DNA of 64,000 nucleotides from Anaspis maculata. Taxonomy: Eukaryota > Arthropoda > Insecta > Coleoptera > Scraptiidae. The position numbers and the translations under genes are program-made. The notes beneath the pieces were generated by a model. The model made no database searches. It was not told where the DNA came from and worked only from the letters and a program-made list of their open reading frames with translations. Location of the stretch: NCBI GenBank assembly GCA_949128115.1, contig OX421966.1, positions 31,451,042 through 31,515,041 of the forward strand, written 5' to 3'. Numbering within the stretch: the stretch's first letter is position 1; the number at the start of each line of letters is the position of its first letter. Below, one piece after another: positions 1 through 11,250 of the stretch.

Positions 1-120
1 GTCATCAAGTCTGTCATTTCAGTACGCCATTCAGATTTCAGACACGTATTTCTGGAATGGAGAAACTGGATTTTGTGTCTTGCTTCTTGCAACAGCATCT
101 CTTGCACCAAATTATGAGAT

Positions 121-510
121 AATGCCCGTAGCGTGCACGTATAAGCACGTACGAAAAATTAAAAACTCCTCGTTTTACATAAGAAATGACCGCCTATTCG
201 CGGAATTTGGATGATACGAACATTGCAAACGCGCAGCACGATATCGGTTGGCGGCACTTAATTTTTGGCAACGTCGAATTTATTGGTGAGAAGATAGGTT
301 TCCTTAAATATTCGTGAGACAGGTAGGTATATAATGCCGGCAGCGTGCACGTATAAGCACGTACGAAAAATTGGAAACTCCTCGCTTTACATAAGAAATG
401 ACCACCTATTTGCAAAAGTTGGATGATACGAACATTGCGAACTTGTAGCACAATATCGGTTGGCGGCACTTTTTTGGCAAAATCAAATTGATTTCTGGCG
501 AGTTTCTGAC
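121..510. repeat. Two-copy tandem repeat, period about 212 bp
   Basis: A block starting AATGCCCGTAGCGTGCACGT at 121 recurs at 333 as AATGCCGGCAGCGTGCACGT. The similarity runs about 180 bp, through the GGTTGGCGGCACTT block in both copies. The two copies differ by scattered substitutions and small indels. A minus-strand open frame crosses both copies, but it looks like a by-product of the repeat. Confidence 0.85.
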
Positions 511-830
511 AACGGGAGCAAGAAGTGCGCACTTTTTTTCCCAGTAGTTCCCTCTAGCAGAGTCGCATCGCGGAGTGCAGAGTAAAGTTCCGTAGTTCTC
601 CGCTTCACGCGCACAACTTTGATTCTCCCACCAAGCAGTTGCACACAGAAATTATCAAGTGAAAATAAAGAATGCTACGGAAAGTCTCTCTTATTATTTC
701 TTGCATAATTTCCCTGGTATTGACTTCGGCTTCATACACCCGATGGTAAACAAAGCCCTAAAGAAAAAATCGGGTTAGTCAAGTCGGGTGACCTCGCAGG
801 CCATGGCACTGGATCAAGTTATCAACTTGG

Positions 831-1139
831 AAATCAAACTAATTCTAAATCCAAACTGCATCAAGTAATTCTGACAATTGACGTCAATATGACTTCTATT
901 GTACGTCACTTTCAAATTTTGACAAGAATTTATTATGTCAAAATAGAAAAACTCAAAATGTCGAAACAAGGAACTAAACAATATTTATTGAGGTAGTGCA
1001 ACAAATCAATAATGATAACATTTACTACTACATTTGCAATCATAAAGACTATTCAAAATGACAAAATTTCTTCTCAAAATTTAAAAGTGACGCACGACAG
1101 CAGTCACTCTGACGTTGGTTGTCAGAATTAGTTGATTTT
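831..1139. mobile_element. Hairpin MITE, about 310 bp
   Basis: The segment at 866-946 is an imperfect inverted copy of 1051-1131, sharing CTGACAAY-ACGTCA, TACGTCAC and TTTTGA blocks, with a loop of about 100 nt. The outer ends AAATCAAACTAATTCT and AGAATTAGTTGATTTT also pair. The left arm carries a short extra duplication of the AATTCT end. No coding capacity is seen. Confidence 0.6.
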
Positions 1140-2020
1140 CATTGCACGCTAAGTTTAATTGATGAAATTGGTGTAAATTTTTTAGAAAACCCAAATTATT
1201 TTCCAAACTATCAACTTGCAAACAAAATGCCTTGCGATTTATTTAGTAAGTGCCTACAAACGCATCAATTTTTAGCAAAAATTTAGTAACTTCTGAACGG
1301 TTGAAGCAAATTGTAAAAACTAAACGAATTTGTAATTCCTGAGAAAGAGCAAATCCAAATATGCAAAAATATATAAATGACTCATCTTGTATATTTGTAA
1401 TTAGAAAAAAAGGCCCCATCAAGTAACGGAATAAAATATAGTGTTGCATTTAAAATAATAAAGTTACATATCACACCCTGTATACGGTACCAATTGGAAC
1501 TTTTAGAGGATCGATTTAAGGTCCCTGGGAAAAATCGTGAAGAAAAAGTTTCTAGTTATTCAAAATATCTCAAAGGGGAATCTCCTAGAGGGTAAGAGGG
1601 GGGTGAGTTTTATCGTGAACACCCTGTACCTACTATGACTGAAATCTTCAGCTACGCAAAAAATTATGAAAAAATGCAAACAAATCGTGCATTTAAAAAA
1701 GATAAGTTGGTGTTACAGGTGTCTAAATTATTGTAGGTGCTTAAGTTTTAAAATAAATTGAGAGATTGCCCCTTCAATGTCATTAAAGACACAACATAAC
1801 CTAGCTTTTGCCAGCATTACATAACACCTGAAAAATAGGTGAACCACTAAGGAACCTCTAATGAAAACGTGTGCAGTCTCTGCATTTGGAACCATTATTA
1901 GTAAATAATAAGTCTGGGACGAGGGGTTATCGTCCAGGTCACAGCCTTGGCGGATCGTGTATGCATGCTTTGAACCCGAGACCAATGTCCGTTTAGGTAC
2001 TGAAATTCTCATCCGTTTAC

Positions 2021-2386
2021 CTGGTTCTCTGGCTGGTCAATGTGAGAATATAGGACTTTTTCCGAAAGGGTGAGGGGACGATTGAGCCGCTTCTTGACCA
2101 CTTCCAGCTTCTTCATCAGTGTCTCATAGGGCAAGGGTTCCTTGTCGAACTTGCTCATGGCAACCTTGGAAGCGGCGGCCGCCAACGGCGAGACGTGGAA
2201 GCATCTCGCCTGCACTTCGGTAAGCACGAGACTGGCGGCTTTGCCCCCCTAAAATGAAGGGTAAATAAGTGTCATTATGTGGGAAAAGCCGCATTCTAGG
2301 TGTTTTTTTTTCTCCATTATTAGGGTAATATTCCATATGGAAGTGGTGCTTACCTGGCCATGCAAAACTCGCGTACAGTAAGCCAT
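2021..2386 (-). CDS. ACO2: Aconitate hydratase, mitochondrial (first two coding exons, partial)
   Basis: Mitochondrial aconitase interconverts citrate and isocitrate in the citric acid cycle using a 4Fe-4S cluster. Only the N-terminus is here. Exon 1 (2354-2386) encodes MAYCTRVLHGQ and ends at a GTAAGC donor; exon 2 (2021-2248) follows a TTTTAG acceptor and ends at GTAAAC. Both junctions are phase 0, giving 87 residues. The block KVAMSKFD, then VVKKRLNRPLTLSEKVLYSH, is the highly conserved start of the mature enzyme in animals. The preceding ~35 residues are Arg/Ala/Ser-rich without acids at the very start, as expected for a mitochondrial targeting peptide. The cluster-binding cysteines and active site lie in exons beyond the left edge. 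The start is the only in-frame ATG of exon 1. No frame damage is seen, so this is probably a functional gene running off the window. Confidence 0.93.
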
Positions 2387-3081
2387 GGTTGCAAAAGGGC
2401 CCCGAAAAAAATCTCTTCTATAACAGTTCAAGTGAAGCACTTCGCCACTTCACTGATTACGTTACGATGATCGACACCCGCTCGTTCTCTGGGACGTTCT
2501 TAAATTTGATTCGCGCTGGCACGCATGTGCGGTTCTATTCCATTAATAGCTTGTTGTTCTACAAGATCAAAAAAATTAATCTAATATTTACGGGAAAATC
2601 GCAAATCAATGACTCGTCAGAACTTTGGGGCACTTTAAATTGTTGCGAGTCCCAACAAAAACAGAGTGGTTCACCTTACTTTCTTCGCTCCTCACTCAGA
2701 CACAGGCAGACATCCCAGTTTTAGGGCTTTGATTCCAGTCCCAGTCCAGGGCCGGCTTTTTGTTCTTGGATTTATGGTGGTAAGTAGGTGGTATTTTTGC
2801 AATTAAGTATACGGTCAAATTTGAAACAGCGAGCTTTACAATTTCAATTTCAAAGTTCTGAGATCAAAATGTCAACGGACTAAAATATTTAAAAAAATTT
2901 GACACATCGACAGCGGGATCGGGATCAGCGAGATCACCGGGTTCCGGACGAGGTTCCGGGTATGTGGGTTCCGGGTTGTCAGTCGCCATGCAGTCGCCCA
3001 AAACTTTCCCAACGAGTAGGAACGGATGGAAATTCTTGTACGAGGCGACGACAATTGTTAGTCCGGAACTCAGCTTATTAT
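2387..3081. other. Upstream region of aconitase, no gene seen
   Basis: This should contain the aconitase promoter and 5' UTR. On the minus strand an ATCAGTG string near 2453 resembles the arthropod initiator, about 67 bp before the ATG, but this is only a weak match. The open frames here (for example 2389-2724 plus) show no recognisable protein features. Confidence 0.4.
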
Positions 3082-3387
3082 TGCAATTTTTGGTAATTAT
3101 TGACGACCACTACTTCTCGACTAGCATTTTCTAAGAGTTAGGCAACCACTTAAACAGCTATGTAGGACGCTTCCTTCTTGCCTGTACTTACGTCGAAGGA
3201 CATCTCCTTGCGTAGGACATATTGGTGGATAAGTAATGGAAAGAAGGAGCATTTTACAGTGGAAATAGTGCGGTTTCCCCAGGAAACTACGGTCGACGAA
3301 CGTGATGTTGTGGTGGTGTCTACCTACCGTGAAAAGTTGGTGGCTGAAGTCGAGAAGTAGTGGTCGTCAATAATTACCCAATTTTTA
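3082..3387. mobile_element. MITE with about 40-bp terminal inverted repeats
   Basis: The left end (3092-3122) and right end (3348-3380) are inverted copies sharing GGTAATTATTGACGACCACT and CTTCTCGAC. The pairing continues with mismatches to about 3082 and 3387. The interior encodes a 60-codon plus-strand frame that begins and ends within the element and has no recognisable domain. Confidence 0.75.
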
Positions 3388-3399
3388 TGCCAAATCGTG

Positions 3400-3985
3400 C
3401 ATTTGGAGTAAAAGTAATTCTGGAGTTTCACCCATGGGGAGGGAGGGGGGTCTGAGGGATAAGAAGGATAAGCATAAGCCAAATTCTTTTTTTTAATTTT
3501 GTGATTTATTCCGAGATTTTTGGGGTATTAATTCCCCCCTCCCCCCTCCCATTTTCAACCGAGGGGCCTTGGGGGGAAATTTAGGGTTATTGTTTCCACG
3601 ATTTTCATTTTTTGCTGAATTAGGAAGGATATTGACATGCTTGATGGTATCGTTTCTTACTAAATCCCGCCTTCTGAATCCAAATCTGGCATTGAAATAT
3701 TACAACACGAGCAGGTTTGAACTAGTTATGCAAGAAAAAACTGGTCTTTTGGGCCCACTTCTTTGACATTATGCCTTAATTTTTTCCCAAGGCTTCAGCA
3801 ATCAAAATCCTCCTGAGGATCATTAGTTTCAAGTGTTTGAAACATAAAAATCATGCACTTGATGCGCCTTTCGCTTTTAGAACCACAACAATTGATTTCT
3901 TGGAGGAGCGGTCCAATCATTTTTGAGCTAAATGGGGAGCCAAATAATTAATTTTCATAAACAATTGTAAAGGCAGACACCTAAA
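3400..3985 (+). repeat. Dispersed repeat family R1, copy 1
   Basis: This copy contains GTTTCCACGATTTTCATTTT, a block reading ATCGTTTCTTACTAAATCC, then GAGCAGGTTTGAACTA and GGGCCCACTTCTTTGACAT. The same order recurs at 6360-6790 (plus) and twice at 9165-10215 (minus). It stops where the palindromic cluster begins at about 3985. No coding capacity or clear termini are seen, so its class is unknown. Confidence 0.7.
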
Positions 3986-4563
3986 CTGCTCACAAATTGA
4001 AGTGGATATTTTTAAAAGAAGGTTTTTTTAAAATCACCAGAAAATTCTTAAAAATCACCCGATTGTGAAACCGCTTGCACTGTTTTGAAGAAAAATGTCA
4101 ATAGTTTCAAGAACTATCAAAGTCCCCCACAAAAATCACATGGATATGTCTAATACAGGGTGATGAAAAAAGTCGTTCAGTTTTGCTCTTTTTTAATCTG
4201 ATGCAGGAGATTGTTCATCCACCCTGTACACCTATATTTACTTGGATCTTATAGTCTGTAGCTACTCTGTGGTCTGTAGCGTATGACTCTCGTTAGTTTT
4301 TATTTTTTTGCTTTCCGTTGCGTACTTACTGAAATATAGCTTTTTTACTTTCCAAAGTCATTTTATCCATGAATCTACTAAATCCGGGCGCTACTGGATT
4401 TTTTTCTTGTTCTAAGCAATGCCACTTGGTACTTTCAGAACGATTTTTTTTCACTGATTTCAATATTAATGAAGGTATAGCGTCTCAACCATCTGATGTA
4501 TACAGGGTGTCGCAAAAAAATCATTTATGAGATTCATTTTATTTCGAAATAATCAGTAGCAAA

Positions 4564-4749
4564 ATGCCGTTGCAAAGATCAACTCCAGGTAAGCTCGATA
4601 TCGTGGCAAATATCTTGCGGAATGGTACAAGGCAAAGAGAATATGCCAATTTGGTGAACGTATCACAAAGTGTAATCGGTGGGCAAAGAGACGACTCCAG
4701 GCCACTGGCAGTGCCCGAATCACACATGGAGAAGGTCGCCCGAGAATAA
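4564..4749 (+). pseudogene. Tc1-like transposase N-terminal fragment (copy a)
   Basis: A short frame of 61 codons starts MPLQRSTPGK and continues with ILRNGTRQREYANLVNVSQS. This has the spacing of the first helix-turn-helix of Tc1 and pogo-like transposases, with a short turn before a V-S-x-S recognition helix. The frame stops before any second DNA-binding subdomain, and no DDE catalytic region follows. The element therefore cannot supply its own transposase. Family assignment rests on the helix-turn-helix pattern alone. Confidence 0.55.
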
Positions 4750-5596
4750 TTTCAGTAATGGAAGATCTCTTCTAGATAGATATAAAATTGTAAAATTGAA
4801 AAGTGAAATTTTCTACAACCTGTAATAAGGTGTCAGAAACAAATTTCGTTCGTTTCGTTTCTTCGTTGATGCGACACCCTGTATATTTTTATGTAGTCTT
4901 CCATTTGAAATCTGCTCAAAAAATCGTTGTAAAAGTACCAAGTGGCATTGTTTTGTAAGTAGGTATCAAAAAATCCAGTAGCCTCCCGGATTTATTCATC
5001 GACAAAATGACTTTGGAAAGTAAAAAGGCTATATTTTGGTAAGTACGCAACGGAAAGCGAAAAAATAAAAACTAACGAGTTTCATAAGCTACAGACTATA
5101 AGATCCAAGCAAGTATAGGTGTACAGGGTGGATGAACAATCTCCTGCATGAGATTAAAAAAGAACAAAACTGAACGACTTTTTTCATCACCCTGTATTAG
5201 ACATATACATGTAATTTTTGTGGAGGACTTCAGTAGTTCTTGAAAATATTGAAATTTTTCTTCAAAACAGTGCAAGCGGTTTTACAATCGAGTGATTTTC
5301 AAGAATTTCCTAGCGATTTTAAAAAAACCTTTTTTTTTTAAATATCCACTTCAATTTGTGAGCAGTTTAAATCCGGGGGGCTACTGGATTTTTTGGTACT
5401 TACAAAACAATGCCACTTAGTACTTTTAGAACGATTTTTTGAGCAGATTTCAAATGGAAGACTACATAAAAATATACAGGGTGTCGCATGAACAAAGAAA
5501 TTTGTATCTGACACCTTATTACAGGTTGTAGAAAATTACACTTTACAATTTGTCTAACCTCGTGTCTAACCAAGAAGAGATCTTCCATTACTGAAA

Positions 5597-5797
5597 TTAT
5601 TCTCGAGCGACCTTCTCCATGTGTGATTCGGGCACTGCCAGTGGCCTGGAGTCGTCTCTTTGCCCACCGATGACACTTTGTGATACGTTCACCAAATTGG
5701 CAATTTCTCTTTGCCTTGTACCATTCCGCAAGATATTTGCCACGATACCGAACTTACCTGGAGTTAATCTTTGCAACGGCATTTTGCTACTGATCAT
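5597..5797 (-). pseudogene. Tc1-like transposase N-terminal fragment (copy b, inverted)
   Basis: This is the inverted partner of the fragment at 4564-4749, with the same frame and end point and a few substitutions, for example REIANLVNVSQS in place of REYANLVNVSQS. Both copies end at the same codons (VARE). The truncation therefore preceded duplication, and this is a copied defective unit rather than an independently decayed gene. Confidence 0.55.
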
Positions 5798-6359
5798 TTC
5801 GAAATAAAATGAATCTCATGAATGATTTTTTTTTGCGAAACCCTGTATACATCGGATGGTTGAGACGCCATACCTCCGTTGATTTTGAAATCTGCGCAAA
5901 AAATCGTTCTAAAAGTATCAAGTGGCATTGCTTAGTACAAAAAATAATCCAGTAGCGCCCGGATTTAGTAGATTCATTGATAAAACGACTTTGGAAAGTG
6001 AAAAGGCTATATTTCGGTAAGTACGCAACGGAAAGCGAAAAACTAAAAACTGATGAGTTACATAAGCTACAGACTATAAGATCCAAGTGAATATAGGTGT
6101 ACAGGGTGGATGAACAATCTCCTGCACAAGAGTAAAAAAGAACAAAACTGAACGACTTTTTTCATCACCCTGTATTAGACATATCCATGTGATTTTTGTG
6201 GATAAATTCAGTAGTTCTTGAAAATATTGACATTTTTTTTCAAAACAGTGCAAGCGGTTTCACAATCGAGTAATTTTCAAGAATTTTCTGGCGATTTTAA
6301 AAAAAACTTTTTTTAAAAATATCCACTTCAATTTGTGAGCAGTTTACTAATTTTCGTGT

Positions 6360-6790
6360 TCTACGATTACCTAAAATGAAAATTATTGAGGGTGAGGAGG
6401 CATTCTGGCTTTGCACCCAAAGGAGGCGGAGGGGGTATTTTTTGGGACCCTTGGAGTAATTCACTTATCCTTCATGAGAGAAGCCAAATCCATCTTTTTT
6501 TCAATTCTATAATTTTTTTACAGAATTTTCTGAATGTTTACTTACTCCCTATTTTGAACCAAGGGGCCCTGGAGGGACTTTTTGGGGTTGTTTCCACGAT
6601 TTTCATTTTTTACTAATTTAGGATCTATATTATCGACGTGTTTGGTATCGTTTCTTACTAAATCCCACCTTCTAAATCCAAATCTGGTGTTAGTAATACG
6701 ATACGAGCAGGTTTGAACTAATAGCCCAGGAATATTAGGTTTTAACCCGTAACAAATTCCCACAAAGCTGAAATTTGGTATACGGGCCTT
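6360..6790 (+). repeat. Dispersed repeat family R1, copy 2
   Basis: Matches copy 1 through GTTTCCACGATTTTCATTTT, TCGTTTCTTACTAAATCCCA and GAGCAGGTTTGAACTA. It starts right after the last arm of the palindromic cluster. It also shares the GAGGGTGAGGAGGCATTCTG-type block with the minus-strand copies at 9500-10200. Confidence 0.7.
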
Positions 6791-8139
6791 CTAAGACCCA
6801 AGGAATAACATATCAAAGTACTCGGTGGCACACCCTTGTGCGCCATTGATTGTGGGGGAGGGGGCTGAATATTGCCATTTTAAATGCGTAAATGACACCC
6901 TGTAGCTTATATAAATGAAAAAAATTATATTTAGATGCCGCAAGGCTACAAAATATTTGACTGACGTTTGAATTGTTGAGAAGTAATTTGGGTTGCCTAG
7001 AAAAAAAAAGAAAATCGGCAAAATTCATATTGTTCCTTCTCAAAAATCTCGAATTGGAATTGATATCGGCAAGTGTGGTATCGTTTCCAACTAAATCTTA
7101 GCTTCTGATATCAAATATGGTGTTTAAAATTGAATTGAAATACGATAAACAAGTTTTACCTAAAAAACGACGATTTTGGCCATCTGAAATTGTCGCTTTG
7201 TAATTTCGGTTTCCATATGGTTAGAATCATCTCAATTGAACATTTCTAACAGAATTCATTGTTCTTAACCATTTTATACCTGAAAACGATAAGAACAATA
7301 TGCCTGTATTCATTGCAAGAACAGAAAATTGGTCTGTTGTGGAGGTGGTTATATGCCCAATTTTCTCCCGAAAATGCATACAATATTTTTGCTTTTTTTT
7401 ACTGATGAATGATGAAGCAGTTCCACTGTTTTTGTGTGTAAAACTAAGTGAAGTTCTCCCTCTATCAGAAAAAACCAAAAGCTATTGTATTTATCAGGCA
7501 ATAGAAACCTAAAATCATTTTTTCTGTAGCCCTTATTCCATTTTCAGAAAAAAAGTAGGTGTGAAACTTGTTTAATAAAAAATTGATACTCTGACCTTGT
7601 AATATAAATAGGCATAAGCAATTGATGCTGTTTTTGTCCAAGATTAACATAAATATATGATTTATTGGTAATTCTTATTTTCGACAGCTTTGGACAATGA
7701 TGATGCCCCTAAATGAAAAAACCACAATTTTTCGCAGAGAATTTATTATTTTCGGGATGAGCACTGTGAATATGAACTGTTCACTCATCAGTCTCATCAC
7801 TTAGCTTTGTTTCGAAGATGGGAAGAAGAACCTACTACCAATGCTTAGCTTTATTGGCCATCACAAAATATTCTTACATGTTTCTCATTTGAAGGTCCAG
7901 GTGAGAAGTTCCACCTTGCGCGTACTATTCACGCCACTTTCAAACCGAAATGTTTCATGGCTACGGAGCCCACTCCATAGGTCGCGGGAACAAAAATGGC
8001 GTGCTGAAGATGGGTATGTAGTATGATGTTATTTTCACTAGTACGTACTTGTTGATACAATGTTCTTCAGTTGTAAAGTTATAATAAATATATAGATAAT
8101 GTATTGTACAATTGTCACTTTATCATAAAAATTAATGTG
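6791..8139. other. No gene seen
   Basis: AT-rich sequence with one ACACCCTGTAG motif at about 6895. A fragment at 7980-8010 (TAGGTCGCGGGAACAAAAAT) matches, inverted, the right terminus of the element at 36647-36986. Open frames are short and lack recognisable domains. Confidence 0.4.
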
Positions 8140-8519
8140 CTAAACTCAAGATTCAACTGAGTAATGTCAAAAACAAGCGAATCTCTACAGCGGTATTTTG
8201 GCACCCCCTCAGGCGTAAATGCGGGCGGCAACCTGGATGGCTGTCGGACAAAGTCATCGGGGGCAATTCTCTAATTCCGATTTCGAACCTTTTCGTCGGG
8301 TTGCTGCAGATCGTCGAGGCTTTCAACGTTCCAGATGAATGTGGACAACAAATCTGTACCTACTGTTCAAAGTCAAAAAGGGCAATCACTGTACCGCTAC
8401 AAGAAAGCCATGCAGAGGAAAGGAAAAACAGAAATTGACGGATCTAATCTGTTGCCGAGCTGTCTCATGGATCCGTGTGGCTAAATGGATTCTCAACTGA
8501 TAGATAAATAATAAATGAA

Positions 8520-8522
<3 letters not shown>
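8140..8522 (+). mobile_element. Probable LINE 3' end, plus orientation
   Basis: The start (8140-8215) shares about 75 bp with 41335-41410, including GTCAAAAACAAGCGAATCTC. The segment ends ACTGATAGATAAATAATAAA and runs into an (AAAT)n tract, a typical LINE 3' tail. No reverse-transcriptase motifs remain in this stretch, so the call rests on the tail and is tentative. Confidence 0.35.
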
Positions 8523-8550
<28 letters not shown>

Positions 8551-9150
8551 GGTTTATTTCCAAACAGGGGTTGCCCAATTATATGGAAAGTACAGAGCAC
8601 GTGGACATACAGAAACAAAAGCTACAATGTACATAACAATCACAATTATACCACATCAAAATAAAAACAGTCAAAAATCGTACATTTGCGACAGAACAGC
8701 CGCTACATTCTCCCTGAAGGAATCTCTTCTGGCTGAGTTTATGTCCAGGGCCTGAGACTTATCCTCACGGATAAGGTTATTGAACAGCTTGCAGACCAAC
8801 AAAACATGCTGCTTTGATTGGAATGTAGTGGACCGAATGCTTTGTGCGGTCCTCCAGGGATGGGTTGCAAATAGGGATGAGTAGTGAATAGAAATTGAGT
8901 ATCAAAGGAAAAATGGGTGATATGGGGATGTGTTGGAATATATTATATGGGTTGCATGAGTATGGGAGGAGAAATGGGTGATATGGGAATGGGTAGTATG
9001 GACGAATGACACGGGTAAGGGAGACATGGGTAATTGAGCTGAATAGGGGAGGTATGGGCATAGTAATAATATTATTAGTACTATTGTGCATAGTAGGTAT
9101 TATGTATTCGACACCTGTAAATGTCATGAATAAACATTATTATTATTATA
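8522..9150 (-). mobile_element. 5'-truncated LINE 3' end, minus orientation
   Basis: Read on the minus strand, 8880-8690 encodes a decayed stretch containing LFNNLIRED and INSARRDSFRE, similar to the extreme C-terminus of insect LINE ORF2 proteins. It is followed by GGAAATAAACC and a (TTTA)n tail at 8522-8551. The tail is shared head-on with the plus-oriented 3' end to the left. The part at 8880-9150 is low-complexity (ATGGGTGATATGGG repeats) and ends, on the plus strand, with ATGAATAAACATTATTATT, possibly a separate LINE tail. Confidence 0.5.
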
Positions 9151-9164
9151 ATTAAATAGAGCAT

Positions 9165-10215
9165 GTCAAAAAATTGGATTCAAACAACCTGCTTTTTCTC
9201 GCAAAACTAGTTCAAACCTGCTCGTATATTATTTCCAACATCAGATTTGGATTCAGAAGGTGGGATTCAGTAAGAAACGATACGAAGCACGTCAATATAT
9301 TTTGATCCTAACTAAGCAAAAAATATAAATCGTGGGAACAACTCAAAAAGTCTCCCCTGGCCTGGGCCCCTTGGTTGAAAATGGGGGATGAGTAAACATT
9401 CCAAAAATTCTGTAACATTTCACAGAATTTAAAAAATGATGGACTTGGCTTTTCTAATGAAGAACAAGTAAATTACCCCAAGGGCCCCAAAACAATCCCC
9501 CCTCCCCCTGGGTGAAAAGCCAGAATGGCTCTCACCCTCAAGAATTTTCATTTCAATCGTAAAACAGGAAAATTGCTGGTGTCTGCCCTTCACACGAAAT
9601 GACAGTTGTTTGAGCAAATTAATTATTTAGCTCAAAAATGATTGGACCGTTCTCCAAGAAATCAATTGTGTGTGGTTCTAGAAGCAAATGGCGCATCCAG
9701 TGCATGATTATCATGTTCCAAATACTTGAAACTAATGATCCTCATGAGGATTTTTATCGCTGAAGCCTTGGGCCCAAATTAAGGCATGTCAAGAAAGTGG
9801 GCCCAAAAAACCCTTTTTTTTTTCTTGCATAACTAGTTCAAACCTGCTCGTGTTGTAATTTCAAAATTGCGGGATTTAGTAAGAAACGATATCAAGCACG
9901 TCAATAAATATGACGTGCTATAAATACACGTCTTAATTTAGCAGAAAATGAATATCGTGGAAACAACCCTAAATAGTCCCCCCAAAAGACCCCCCGGTTG
10001 AAAATGGGGGTTGAATAAACACCCCAAAAATCTCAAAATAAATCACAGAATTTAAAAAAAAATGGATTTAGCTCCTCTCATGAAAAACAAGTAAATCACC
10101 CAGAGGGCCCAAAATAACCCTCCTCAGCCCCCCCCCCCCCCTGGGTGAAATCTCAGAATACCTTCCACCCTCCCACCCTCAAAAATTTCCGTTTTTATCG
10201 TAGAACACGAAAATA
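9165..10215 (-). repeat. Dispersed repeat family R1, two tandem minus-strand copies
   Basis: Copies at 9165-9780 and 9780-10215 both contain, on the minus strand, GAGCAGGTTTGAACTA, the TCGTTTCTTACTRAATCCC block and a G-rich run from CCCCCTCC tracts. The stretch 9600-9780 corresponds to the end of copy 1 at 3760-3960, including CTCATGAGGATT versus CTCCTGAGGATC inverted. Direct tandem arrangement suggests a local duplication. Confidence 0.7.
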
Positions 10216-10555
10216 ACTCAACCCTGGCTTTTACTCAAAATGTACGATTCATCAGCTAATCCGCCAGACTGTGCGATGATAACTACGTCCCCTTTGGGTG
10301 TGAAGCTGGGATTTCAGATAAATGATCGAAACAAATTTAAAGCAACTTCCGGTGACCGTGTTATAAAGGGGACCTCGATTTTGATCATTCCACAAGTAGG
10401 AATAATGGACTACAATCTTGCTTGTATCATCAAATCCCATTTTTTGCGTACCGTTAGCACTATTATGTAGGCAACTCCATGCACCTGGACCTCGATCGGT
10501 ATAATGAGAATCCGTCCTAGGATTAAAAAAAATCGCGATTCTCGATGGGGTTCCT
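10216..10555. other. Unassigned, 76-codon open frame of unknown status
   Basis: A plus-strand frame at 10240-10470 (starting MYDSSANPPDC) and a minus-strand frame over the same bases are both open. Neither has a recognisable domain or clear splice signals. It lies between repeat R1 and the palindrome at 10556 and is more likely repeat-derived than a gene. Confidence 0.3.
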
Positions 10556-11250
10556 GACCAAGAGCTAGCACCGTTTTATTTATCTCATGAGCAAAATGCG
10601 GTTTGACTTCTGGGGCATGTGGAGATCATGATGGGCTTCCATAAAATATTTGTCTTATGAAAAACACCCCTTGCTCTCTCACAAGACAAGCAAAGAAATG
10701 TGCCATTTGACAGCAGTATTCAACAGCGGATTTTCTAGAGTTCTTAATCGATATGAATATCAATTTCATCAGGAATGGATAGGTTGAACTATTTTTCAAC
10801 TAAATTGAATGAAAAAGAATATCGAAATGTATTAGAAACTACCAAAGACCAGGTTTCCAAGAGGACGGAAGTTGGCACCGGTTTTTCTATCAAATGCGAT
10901 CCAAACAGTTCGGCCTAGCCCACTAGCTTGAACATGCCAGTTGAGTTGAATGTCTGGTTCTTGGTAGTTTCTAATACATTCCGAGATTCGGTCTCATTCA
11001 ATTTAGTTGCAAGATAGTTCAACCTATCCATTCCTGATGAAATTGATATTCATATGGATAAAGAACACTTGAAAAACCGCTCTTAAATATTGCTGTCAAA
11101 TGGCCCATTTCTTTGCTTGCCTTGTGAGAAATCAAGGCGTGTTTTTCATAAGACAAATATTTTATGGTAGCCAATCATAATCTCTACATGCCTCAGAAGT
11201 CAAACCGCATTTTGCTTATGACGTAAATAAAATGTTGCTAGCTCTTGGTC
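10556..11250. repeat. Long hairpin, arms about 300 bp, loop about 100 nt
   Basis: The left arm starts GACCAAGAGCTAGCA and the right arm ends TGCTAGCTCTTGGTC. Inside, AAAATATTTGTCTTATGAAA pairs with its complement near 11145-11165, and AACTATYTTTCAACTAAATT with the stretch near 11000-11025. Arms run to about 10853 and from about 10953. It lies under 300 bp downstream of the yellow-family stop codon. No coding frame spans it. Confidence 0.8.

Larger units (their letters stand above)
1..2020 (-). other. Inferred intron 2 of the aconitase gene
   Basis: The second aconitase exon ends with a GT donor at 2015-2020 and I see no further aconitase exon down to base 1, so this stretch is inferred to be intron. 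It holds a 212-bp tandem duplication, a hairpin MITE at 831-1139 and two same-direction ACACCCTGTA motifs near 1475 and 1618. No other coding sequence is supported. Confidence 0.6.
3985..6350. mobile_element. Nested palindromic cluster of Tc1-like derived elements
   Basis: Three copies of one ~380-bp arm are present: forward at 3985-4380 and inverted at 4985-5370 and 5965-6350. All carry the CTGCTCACAAATTG end and a GATGAACAATCTCCTGCA block between ACAGGGTG motifs. Between them lie two ~600-bp units (4380-4985 and 5368-5965) in opposite orientation, each bounded by AAATCCGGGCGCTACTGGAT-type inverted repeats. Each unit holds the same fragment of a Tc1-like helix-turn-helix reading frame. The whole cluster can fold back on itself at several scales. 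It sits between two copies of repeat R1. Confidence 0.75.

Noticed and set aside
1728..2012. Third aconitase exon
   Set aside because: The frame directly follows the exon 2 donor but does not encode the conserved aconitase sequence expected next; it is intronic.
3178..3360. 60-codon plus-strand gene
   Set aside because: It is contained within a MITE between its inverted ends and has no domain.
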